64,000 nucleotides of DNA from Umbilicaria muhlenbergii (lineage: Eukaryota; Ascomycota; Lecanoromycetes; Umbilicariales; Umbilicariaceae), in contig KK106982.1 in assembly GCA_000611775.1 (NCBI GenBank), forward strand, positions 2,152,878-2,216,877, in the 5' to 3' direction. Positions 32,611-41,868 of the stretch are shown here, in pieces. The position numbers and the translations under genes are program-made. The notes under the pieces were generated by a model. That model made no database searches. It was not told where the DNA came from and saw only the letters and a list, made by a program, of their open reading frames with translations. Each line of letters begins with the position of its first letter. The stretch's first letter is position 1.

Positions 32611-33834
32611 TCACGCCGTTGTCCGTGCGTCTATCTGCACGGTCCTCGTAGGTACGACCTGACGTATTGGCGTCTTGCGCTTCTCTCCCAATGATGGTAG
32701 CCTCGGCTGGAAGCCTGCCCGTAACCCGTACAGGCTCTTTCCATCTCTCATCGCTGTAGCCTGTCTCAACAGCATTTCCTCGTCTACCTTCAATTCGAAG
32801 TTGGTCAGGAAGCAGAAGCTGACCTCCAGTCTTCCCAGTTCGGATTCGCTGACACCTCCCACTTTCGCGAACCGCCGATGAGGGTAGCTGAGGTCTTCAA
32901 GGGCCTTCATCGCCACCCGAAGGCCAGCGAGAAGCAGTCGATGCACGTTCCTGCCTGTGACAGGGATTATTCTCTCGATCACGGCGAGCTTATGAATATA
33001 GAGACTTGTGGCAATATAGACCGCTGTGGACATCGGACAGTAGCGATGGAGCCGCAGGAGATATTCTTCCAAGGGGATAGGAGGCGGCTTCTTCGAATAG
33101 AACTTCCTCGTGATGGCACCATGTTGTATATTGAGCGCCTCCATGTTGGAACCAATAATATGTAGAGGCTCCGAAGCCGCTGCCTCGGGACTTCCGATGG
33201 GCGTCTTCTTCAGAGGTACACCATCTACATCCTCTGCCTCGTCAAAATAACGGTGCTGTCGAGGCTGTCCCGTAGCCCCGTCGGCTTTATGACGTGCCAC
33301 ACTCTCTTTCTCCGCCTGCATCATCTGCAGGTTGGGTGTGGTCGGCTGGCTGATCGGAGGAGTAGGGGGAATATTCCCAGTAATGCGGACCAAGGCTTCG
33401 ATGGTACTGCAGAGCATCTTCAAGGCCGCCACGGGCGACAACTTAAAGATGTCTATTTCCCCATCCTCGGGAAGGGAACCGTTGGCCTCGCACGTAGGAT
33501 CAGCGGTAGGCGTGACCCCTCGGTCTGCAGATGGCTGAGGTGGGGTGGGTATTTCGGGATGGGGCGATACCTGCTGTACCGAACTTGACGGAGTCAAGCA
33601 GTCCGAGTGTTCGGGGGTGCGCATGATCGCGTGGGGTTTAGAACTGTTGGGTTTTGAGCTCTCAAGCGGCTTGCCGATGGTGACAGTAGGGACGCCACAG
33701 AGGGCGCTGTGGTGTGACTGTATGGAAAGACAGGCGCATCGTCGCAGGCCGGATCCCCACGTGGAAAGGGAGCTGTCTTTCTTGCAGATGCTTGAAATCT
33801 CCTGCTTTTTAGACAAGACCAGAGGGAATGCCAA
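32611..33834 (-). CDS. PHO85-type cyclin, PREG/Pcl6-7 group
   Basis: Cyclin partner of the Pho85 CDK, acting in phosphate sensing or glycogen control; Neurospora PREG and yeast Pho80/Pcl7 are the relatives. Open frame of 407 aa. The first 200 residues are Ser/Pro-rich with the short block FKLSPVAALKMLCSTIEALV. The cyclin box (about residues 240-350) reads LEEYLLRLHRYCPMSTAVYI, YIHKLAVIERIIPVTGRNVH, RLLLAGLRVAMKALEDLSYP, HRRFAKVGGVSESELGRLEV and SFCFLTNFELKV, nearly the PREG consensus. The true start may be internal (for instance the Met before RTPEHSD), because the first 70 residues contain several Cys and look unlike coding sequence. Confidence 0.9.
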   Translation of the reverse strand: MAFPLVLSKKQEISSICKKDSSLSTWGSGLRRCACLSIQSHHSALCGVPTVTIGKPLESSKPNSSKPHAIMRTPEHSDCLTPSSSVQQVSPHPEIPTPPQPSADRGVTPTADPTCEANGSLPEDGEIDIFKLSPVAALKMLCSTIEALVRITGNIPPTPPISQPTTPNLQMMQAEKESVARHKADGATGQPRQHRYFDEAEDVDGVPLKKTPIGSPEAAASEPLHIIGSNMEALNIQHGAITRKFYSKKPPPIPLEEYLLRLHRYCPMSTAVYIATSLYIHKLAVIERIIPVTGRNVHRLLLAGLRVAMKALEDLSYPHRRFAKVGGVSESELGRLEVSFCFLTNFELKVDEEMLLRQATAMRDGKSLYGLRAGFQPRLPSLGEKRKTPIRQVVPTRTVQIDARTTA

Positions 33835-34591
33835 GTGAGGGTTGACAGACCGATTTCAGTGCAATGACCACCGCGGTCGCGGGACGGAAAGCTGTATCAC
33901 CAGGCCTGTAAAGCTATGGTGGAGGGGGACTGCACATGTCCAAGTGCGGGGCAGCAGGGCAAGAAATTGACAGGGCAATAGACACTCACCTCACTCATGA
34001 GTGAGGCGGCGCAGGCAACATCACCAGTATTGGAAGTGAAGAGGCCTAGACAATGGTGGATGGTCACCTAGGGAAGATAAGATGTCCCGCACCAGATGTT
34101 ACCTTACCTCTACATATTGGTGAAAGCTTGTCGGCCCTCACCTGACACCCGTGGTGGACTTGCGGTTATGGAGTAGAAGTATCTACTCGGACTAAAATAC
34201 TGCTATGCACGGTATGAAAGCGTGAGTTATAATTTACTCGCCATAAGTTCAATTGGCGCTCATCGATTCATACTTTCGGAATGATCGCTGAGCTCCTGAT
34301 TCAACTACGCCATACTGGATCGTGGAAACCTTGAGTTGATGAAGGTAGCCACTCCAACGGAGTACAGTACTCAGAGTACCTCGTATCTCAATCCAGCAAG
34401 CCGAATACAAAAAGCTCTCGACCCTTCCGACTCTGAAACGAAGCTGAGAGGTGTTCCCGACGGGCAAACATGTTTGTGAGTTGCTCGGAACATTGCGACT
34501 TGTACAGAAGATAAACAAATGTGGAAGCAGAAATCTATACTCGCGAGTAGCCAAGAACAGCAAACATTCAAACGCTGATGCAACGCCATAA
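33835..34591. other. intergenic region, cyclin promoter
   Basis: No gene recognised. Contains runs of the ACCTTACCT type around 34098-34112. Confidence 0.4.
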
Positions 34592-35641
34592 TCAAATCCA
34601 TCGCCACCGCGGTCTCGTCAGCTCATCTTCATATATAATTCTCTCACGACCGCCGCCGACGGTCCGTCGTCGTCCCAAGCGTCCTCGTCGGAAGGCTTCC
34701 GCATGCACCGCCGCTTCTTCCTCCCGTCCCATCCTTTCATCCCGGATCGCATCGAGAATGACTTGGTCGCCTCTCTCCTCCAGTCCAAATCCAGCTCTTC
34801 TGGGCTGATGTAGAAAAACTTCTCGATGCATCCCACGTCCCAGCCTTCGTCGCTGCTCGCGTTCATTGCGATCAAGATCTTCTTCCTGTTGACGCCTGTG
34901 ACGTACGTCTCTCCGTTCTTGATCGATCAGGCGCTCTCTAACGCGTTGATTCTCCCAACGTAAGTGTTCTGCATACCACTCTGCCCGGCTTTGCCTCTCC
35001 TCGGCTTCTCTGGCATCATCTTCTGCCCGATGACGAAGATCTCGTTCTCTTGCGAGCCTTCGTAGATCACGGCGGCGGTCCGGTGACGGGCGGCGATCCG
35101 GTGGAGGGCGACGGTCCGGTGGAGGGCGACGGTCCGGTGAGGGACCTCTTGGCCGAGGACGACGGTGCACGCGAGGACGTACATACTGGTCATCATCTGA
35201 GTCCCACTGTATGATTGTAGGAGGTCTCCCTGGCGGAGACGGGGGTGGAGGTGACGGAGGCGGGGGTGGAGGTGGCGGGGGTGGTGGTGGGGGTGGGAAT
35301 GGTAGACGAGGCGGTAACGGGATCGGTCCGAGTGGAGGTCGGCCGCGCCCGGGTTCTCTCCTCGAGGTGCCAGGAATGTGGAAGTCCACGAAGCACATTA
35401 CGGCCGCGGGTTTCTTCTTCTTCTTCGTGTTCCTGCCCTCTGGAGTCTCGGACCTGATAGTCGGAATAGGACGTGGAAAAGGAGCTCTGGGCCACTGTAC
35501 CAAAAGCTCCTCGTTTGTGCGAATCACAGTCTTCTCGTCGCACGGGGCACTTGGAGTTCCATAAGGGCAGTAAACAAGCCGATGACTCAACTCACGGGAG
35601 CCATCCGGATAGATGTTCGTGAAGACTTGAATGACGCACAT
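34592..35641 (-). CDS. proline- and arginine-rich hypothetical protein
   Basis: Intron-less frame of 349 aa. The N-terminus MCVIQVFTNIYPDGSRELSH and VYCPYGTPSAPCDEKTV look like the conserved head of a fungal hypothetical family with paired Cys. Then a Pro tract (about residues 113-140, 14 consecutive Pro within it), three copies of a DRRPPP-type unit (about 170-190, also a short tandem repeat in DNA near 35095-35140), and a long Arg/Glu-rich charged segment predicted to be helical or coiled (RQQEEDLDRNEREQRRR). Probably disordered plus a single long helix. No function can be inferred. Antisense frames over the Pro tract encode Gly runs and are shadows. Confidence 0.7.
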   Translation of the reverse strand: MCVIQVFTNIYPDGSRELSHRLVYCPYGTPSAPCDEKTVIRTNEELLVQWPRAPFPRPIPTIRSETPEGRNTKKKKKPAAVMCFVDFHIPGTSRREPGRGRPPLGPIPLPPRLPFPPPPPPPPPPPPPPSPPPPSPPGRPPTIIQWDSDDDQYVRPRVHRRPRPRGPSPDRRPPPDRRPPPDRRPSPDRRRDLRRLARERDLRHRAEDDAREAEERQSRAEWYAEHLRWENQRVRERLIDQERRDVRHRRQQEEDLDRNEREQRRRLGRGMHREVFLHQPRRAGFGLEERGDQVILDAIRDERMGREEEAAVHAEAFRRGRLGRRRTVGGGRERIIYEDELTRPRWRWI

Positions 35642-36459
35642 TGAGAAAAGGAAGGAAGGAGTTCTCCGCGCTCCTCTGAGCTGTGCGACCTTGGGACCGG
35701 CGAAGAGAGTTCCCGTGAGGGCTCGTACGTAGGAATATAGGGTGTAAGGTAGGTTTGGGGGGTGACAAAGATCTTCTAACCCCCAATATCAATGATATTT
35801 AACAGGCGAGACAGGAGGAGAAGAGTGGTGACAGAAGACATGTAGTGTTCATAAGCACATGGCTTGTTCTGAGAAGAATATGTCAGGCTGAGGCAAACTT
35901 TGGCGTAGGAGCAAACGAAAAATAGAGATAGGGCAATAGAAAGTCGAAGAAGTAAAGCGAGCACAGATGAAGCGGAAAACAGACAGGGGCTCGGCGCAGG
36001 CACTTATATGCGGGAAAAAGGCCTTGGAGCCTGGGGACTCAACAATCGGGGGTGTGACCGGCGTTACCATCGTTGATGACCTAATTTAGCGCGCGTGAGC
36101 CTGATATTACGAGTACACGGTGGAGTGCTGTTGCATTGCCTTGTTAGAAGAAGGCTTAGATGTTATTTCGGTGGCTTGACAGCCCCCAAATATCGGACAA
36201 TTATTTTTGCATGGACAATCCAGGGAGTTTGGGGGCGGCTCCCTTTGTGGCATCCCGTTTCGGCATAGCTTGTAGTCCCGAGGTTGGAGGGCGCGGTATG
36301 AGATGAGAAGACGCAGTCAGACTTCTGCGACAGCTGCTGAAGAAGAGAAAATTGGAGAAACAGGCACATGGTTCGTGTCGGTCGATCCTTCAACAGCCAC
36401 TTTGGGCATTGGAGCTTGACTTTCGTGCTGTTCAGGCTACCAGGCTGAGGAGGCTAAGG

Positions 36460-36483
36460 AAGGTAAGGTAGGTACCTTACCTT
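36460..36483. repeat. perfect inverted repeat, 11-bp arms
   Basis: Arms AAGGTAAGGTA and TACCTTACCTT separated by GG. The same ACCTTA/TAAGGT word recurs in other spacers of this window (about 28800, 34100, 48020, 60730). It may be a remnant of a small palindromic element or a regulatory word. Confidence 0.85.
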
Positions 36484-36912
36484 AGACGACCAGAAATGAC
36501 AGCCAGGGGTCATCAGGCTTATGCGGCTTAGCGCTCGCCAACGGTTCCTGCCGTTGGACTCGGATCACAGGCGGCTGAGGGCTTGCCGACGAGGGCTTGC
36601 CGAAGCAATGACTCAGACAGCCGTAGTCAGGTTACATACCTTAGCGACGGGAGCAACGTGGGGTGCCTGATGGGGGGCCTGATCTACGCCGATCTCCTGA
36701 CAGCAGCGCGCTTGGTCGTTCGTTGCTCAAGCTCGGCGTACGCGCGCGATTCGTTGAGCGTCCTTGCACGCTGACAGTGTATGAGCCCTTCCCACAAGTA
36801 GAGTGTTACATGGTCGAGCCCTTCAGTATTCACTCGGCGTTATGAGGGAGGACTGTGTGCCTTATCCGGTCGCTTTCAGACAATCAATTCACCCTTGATC
36901 TGTTGACATGGT

Positions 36913-37014
36913 TTGGTCCCATTACCGTTACTCCAACAGTGGGATGTTGGTCCCATTACCGTTACTCCAACAGTGGGATGTTGGTCCCATTACCGTTACT
37001 CCAACAGTGGGATG
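36913..37014. repeat. 34-bp tandem repeat, three perfect copies
   Basis: Three identical units beginning TTGGTCCCATTACCG and ending CAGTGGGATG, plus the first 6 bases of a fourth. Each junction forms a hairpin: CCAACA, loop GTGGGA, TGTTGG. There is no spacer between units. Confidence 0.95.
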
Positions 37015-37790
37015 TTGGTCACAAGAATAGTCTCCTGTGCCGGCGCCATCGCAAAACGCCTCGAAATCCTCCAAGAGCCTCACAGACTCATGCCAGCTGA
37101 GAGAGAGCATCACTCCGGACATTGCTGACTTTTCAACCGCCCGACGAGGCGCATTTTGGCGAAAGCGAAATGCTCAAGGCTGCCTTCAGAGTCGGTGGCG
37201 CATTTGGCACCTTGGCTGTGCAAATCACCCTTGACGAAAGGAATTTGTACCACTTATGCCATTATTAACGCAGCGCCCACCTGCTGCCGCCGGCCTACTC
37301 AAATCGACGAGGCTATGAGAAGAAGAAACAAAGAGAACTTCTGAACGTGCCGCACAGAGTCATTAAGCTAGACAAGGACGACCTGCCCGCTCGCCGGTCG
37401 GTGCGCCATCTATCTTACAGGATGCGCACGCACGAGAAATCCTCTGTATTCCTGAGCGACTCTTCGGGAACAATTACGAAGCAGTCTTGAATGAGGAGGA
37501 CCTGGCGAGCCTTTGCAGCATATGCCCACAATAAACGGCGAATAATTAATCAAGGACACATTGCGGCAAGGCGTGGCTGAGTGGCCCTTCTTCCACTGTC
37601 TAAGCTAGAATCCAATGTGTTCACAGTGAACGGATGGCAAGTATCGAACGGACCTGGCCATAAAATAATGGGAGCAATGCCATTCTTCACCCCAAGCACT
37701 GTCGTGACACCGCACTCGTCACCCCACCGGGCACCCACATCTGAGAATACCCTTGCCATTCTTCGTTTTCGCCCCTTCTCATCCATATAG

Positions 37791-39528
37791 TCAGAAAACC
37801 ACAGCGACTAGCCCCACAATGCTGCCTAGGAGCCCCAGCTCACAGATCAATACCCAGGACCCGTATGCCTGGCGCTCGCCATATCCGAGGAACGAGCTCA
37901 ACGTCCCTCCATCACCCGATATCATGTTCTCCCCGCTCTTATCGGGCTTCTGCGGCTTCCCGCTTGCTTTCGACGAAGACGATGCGGTCGGACTATGCGG
38001 GGTACCTGTCGAGCTCGGTACACTTGCAGAAGGCTTCGCGGGAATGTCACCAAATTCGACCACGGCGAGTCGGATCTGATAGATGCCTGTGTCGAGTCCC
38101 CCGTGCAGCTGCGACGTCCAGCTCAATAGTAGATGTCGACCATCCCCTCCTGCGCCAGTTTCTGGTACTAGATCAGATCCATACCATGCGTTCCGTTTCT
38201 GGGCATCAGGTGTCGTGTCTGGGTAGAGCGGCCGTGCAAAGTATTGCCGATTGAAGAATTCTGGGTGAGGCGTTCCGGCATAGTTGAAGCCCCCTGGACC
38301 AGGCGGCGATTTGTACAGCATCTGCTCAGGCGACCACGCGTATTTGACCAAAGCTTCTGCGTCTTCCTGTACAATCCCCGTCCCGTTCTTCCCGCCTCGA
38401 ATCCACACCGGGTCAGAGCCCAGAGGTGTGTCAAGATCCAAATAACGTATGTAAAACGTGGAGTCTGTCATCTTGTTGAAGTAGATCATGAGAAAGGTAG
38501 TGAAGTATGGACTATAAAATACGCCACCAGACGAGAATGTACCTGCCAGGTAGATCCACTCGTTGTTTGTGAGGTTCGGATCTGGGGGAGTCCCCGTAAA
38601 GTTGAGGTTTTGTGGCTGGAAGAATGTGTACTTGGAATATGTGGTCAAATCGTTAATGTTTACTCGCGCCAACTGAAGACCCGCGTTCGTCATGCCGAGG
38701 AGATAGAGATCGCATACATTTGAGTCCGTTTTCTCAGGGGCGTCGGTACTCGCAGATCCCAGTAACGCAGCAAAGCCCCCGAAGGCAACTTGGGTGCCAG
38801 GTATAATCAAATCACCTTGTCGGGCGGCAACAGGTCCTGATTTGGGAGCCGTTATCGAAACTAAGGTCATGCCGCGAGCTTGATACTCCTTGGAGGGATC
38901 TTGAGGTGTGGCGTCAACATACACCAAGGGGGCAAAGATCAGGGCTTCTGTGATGCTAAAAGGAGTTGGAGATGTACCAGGCCCTGCTCAGTGTCAGTTG
39001 CCTTGACTCAATACTTGGAGGTGTGAGTTGTGTGGCAAATCGGGCTTGATGGAGCTCACAAATAGCTACTCTTTCCCTGCCCTTCATTTCTTTATTGAAC
39101 TCCAGTTCATCTTGCTGAAAAGGGATCCAACCCCCGGTCCCAACGGTGGTGTTTGCAAGGATGGCATATTCTTTTCTGCCGTATTGATCTTCCCCTACCA
39201 TCTCTACGCCAAAGTCTTGAACCAAGGAAACGTTCATCTTTGACTGGTCTCCGAATGCTGCGGTATTGGAGACAAACGACAGCTGCGCTCCCTCAAAGCT
39301 CATGCACTCTGTATCGTCGTATAGCCAGACGATTGCGTTGTTAACTAGAACCGAAAAGCCACCATCCCTGGATACGTAAGTCACATCCGGCGTTAGTTGC
39401 GGTCCGAGCTGTGTTATGTTCTTGACAGTTATTTGCGTCCATGTTTGACCGAAGGCTATTGGGACGCCGCACAAGATCGCAAACACTTGCTTCCGCCACG
39501 AAGCTCGAGCATAATAGCGGGCGCCCAT
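37791..39528 (-). CDS. secreted, probably GPI-anchored protein of unknown function
   Basis: Exons 39528-39060 and 38983-37791 sum to 553 aa. The N-terminus has a basic stretch and hydrophobic core VFAILCGVPIAFG, a signal peptide. The ectodomain contains WTQITVKNITQLGPQLTPDV, SRDGGFSVLVNNAIVWLYDD, PFSITEALIFAPLVYVDATP, NEWIYLAGTFSSGGVFYSPY and PEQMLYKSPPGPGGFNYAGT, a pattern of repeated blade-like units that recalls DUF4185/DUF5005-type beta-propeller proteins; I give that only as a lead. A Ser/Thr/Pro linker precedes a C-terminal hydrophobic stretch (WVLICELGLLGSIVGLVAVV) behind small residues, consistent with a GPI signal. Several N-glycosylation sequons are present. Likely a wall or surface protein. 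Confidence 0.75.
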
Positions 39529-39915
39529 GGCCGAGTAAAATGCTTAGGGTGGAGCTTAGGATGGTGCTTGTGTGAAAGATTGAGTGCCTCCAAAGGGATG
39601 GCTGGGTAGAGATGATGCAACAGGACACGTAATGACACTTCGGCGCGGTGGCGGCAGATAATAGTACGCTCATAAGGTTGAGAGGAGTGTTCGGCGGCCA
39701 GATGAAATCCGTTATTAAATAAAATGTTCAGTGCAAAAGACGAAATGCGAAGCGTCAAGGTCACAGCTTCGCTTAGGGCTTTTGCAAGTGGCGGAGCCGG
39801 CTCTTGTCCCTTGCTCTTTACTCGAAGGTGAGGCACGATAAGGGAATCATACCTTCCTCATCTCAGAGCAGCCAGACCGCTTCAAGGTTTCCTGTCAATA
39901 TGCATCGATGAATAG
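39529..39915. other. intergenic spacer between two minus-strand genes
   Basis: Promoter of the GPI-type protein gene; nothing else seen. Confidence 0.4.
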
Positions 39916-41656
39916 TTACACTGCCCATCTATTTACGAATTCATCTTTAGCTCCATTCGTATGCTGCAGAACCTCCGAATTCATTCCAGCCATACCGCTG
40001 CCGATGTCGTCAATAGCAGACTTTAGTCTGAGCGTGCGTTTCTCTATGCTCCTGTCCATGAAACTAAACCTACCGTCTGGCGAGTCTGCATAGAGCACGT
40101 CAGTCAGCAATTGGTGTGTTTCTGCAGCGTTACGAAGGTGTGCTAATAAGAATGTGTCGGTGGGGTCTTGGTTTGATGAATGCACCCTGGTCGTCTGCTC
40201 CCGCTCCAAGCCTGCCATCCTAAGGATATCCCGTACCTCTTCGCTGCCGGAATCTACGCACGAAGAGATCCCCAGGAGACCCAGGAGCTGCCCGAGGGAG
40301 TACGAAATCATCGGTTTGGACACACTATCAGATTTGTGCGATTCCCGACTTATTGATGAAGTCACTCCAGTCGGCAGCAACTGGACTGACTGGTCGAGGT
40401 CTGATATCGGGAGCTTGGCGGGAGAACGCATTTGATCGTGAGATTGATGTAAGTCAACAGCGTTCACCTCATCGGAGAGTACCTGAACGGTCATCTTGTA
40501 AGACTGATGATTCCGTACGATAGTCGTGAAGTGATCAGCTCTTCTGTACAGATGAGACACCGTAGCGTCGAGCTACCATTAATGAGTCTCGCAACTTCAC
40601 ATAGTGTTACATGTACTTACGAAGTCGAGGACTGAGGCTGCGTATTCGCCATCCTTGCCTTGTTTGAGCTTGAACTGGCCAAGAAGGGGATTCTCAAATT
40701 CACATTTGACCGACATTTCAGCCACGGCAGCTATCTCAGAATACAGGGATCTCATCTCCTCTTGTACGGAGGAGCAAAGATCTGTGTCATCGGTGGTTAT
40801 CCAGCCGTTGTCCAGCGACCTGGAGGTTTCCACGTAGATGCGGTCAAGCCGACAGCGAATACCCTCTGCAAGATATGTGGCTAGTGCATTGCACAGAGTC
40901 AGCGATCTATTGATTGATTCCCGGTCAGAACCATTGAAATCCGTCAGGCGGGTAGCATGTTTTTCAAGTTTCGAAAGTAATCTGTCGTCTCTCCTTAGTT
41001 GTTCGGCCAAGACGGTGGGTATCATCGCAGTCCCTGCTCGTAATCGATGGCGAGATGTTTCAAGTTCCGTAGATACCACTTGGAAGAGCTCGTCCACCTA
41101 AGAAATCAGCAACCTGCAAGTAAGCTTGAGTTAGCATGCATTACCGCCAAGCCCACATGCTGCTTCTCTTGCTCTTGCTTGCTATGGCGTTGTCCATTCC
41201 TAGCCTCGCCCTGGACCTTTGTCTGTTTGTCCTGCTCCCGAAAGCCTGACAGTGCTGCACGCTGACTCTTGAGCGTCTCGTTTTGCCTCTTGATGGCCAG
41301 CGTAGACGCTCTTAGAGTATTTACAGCAGTCTGGATCTCGTCGTCGAGGATTGGCCGAACAAGTGACAAATCGTGACTTGCGGCCGAGTCTCGGACGGTG
41401 CCATTTCTCTCGAGTCTTTGATACCTAGTGACAGTTAGCTTCCGTACCATATCCTACCAAATGCTTGCAAGCCTCACACGTCTAGTTCGTTCCGCGAAAG
41501 AAGCGTTTCGGCCGTGAGGTACTGATCAACGAAAGCAACGACTTCTTGCCTGCTCCTCTTGGCGCCGAAGGCCCACTGCACGTCGTCGCGCGTTATAGGA
41601 ACTTCGCGTGCGCGAAGCGCCTCCAACAAATCGTCCGAGGCGACATCCCAGTTCAT
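39916..41656 (-). CDS. coiled-coil protein, candidate augmin subunit HAUS3
   Basis: Exons 41656-41478, 41424-41145, 41097-40621 and 40572-39916 join in frame to 530 aa from the Met of MNWDVASDDLLEALRAREV. The rest is predominantly helical and coiled. The N-terminal pattern matches my memory of animal HAUS3: a W-A-F motif after TRDDVQ, then VAFVDQYLTAETLLSRNELD, YQRLERNGTV, LDDEIQTAVNTLRAST and AIKRQNETLKSQRAAL in the same order and spacing as HAUS3 (LSEEEL..., LDDxEL..., KIQRRN... blocks). HAUS3 belongs to augmin, which recruits gamma-tubulin to spindle microtubules. The open frame extends upstream to 41842, but that part looks non-coding. An unrelated coiled-coil protein remains possible. 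Confidence 0.6.
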
Positions 41657-41868
41657 TATGCTTTGGACTACGAAGCAGAGATATTCGGCGGCTGTCTGAG
41701 GAGTCTGAGGGCCTGATGCCGGTACCTTGCTGCAGGTACCTTGCTGCAATAATGGCAATGACCAGCACGCTAGGGTCGTCCCGTACCCGCACCCAATTGA
41801 AAGCGAAACCTTGACCGTTCCTGGCTGCATGCTTCCGAGCACTGGCCAGTCGTCAATCGTGCCCGATC
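41657..41868. promoter_or_regulatory. short divergent promoter, HAUS3-like / LrgB-like genes
   Basis: Only about 212 bp separate the two proposed start codons. It includes a direct repeat of caggtaccttgctg (about 41731-41760). Confidence 0.45.

Larger units (their letters stand above)
35642..37790. other. 2.1-kb non-coding stretch with repeats
   Basis: No gene recognised on either strand. Contains an 11-bp-arm palindrome (36460-36483) and three perfect copies of a 34-bp tandem repeat (36913-37014), both listed separately. Confidence 0.5.

Noticed and set aside
36913-37014. CRISPR-like array
   Set aside because: The three units are directly adjacent with no spacers, in a eukaryotic genome; it is a simple tandem repeat.
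37566-37650. tRNA-Ser/Leu-like start (GCGTGGCTGAGTGG)
   Set aside because: No matching anticodon stem, no GGTTCGAATCC-type T-arm and no closing acceptor stem.
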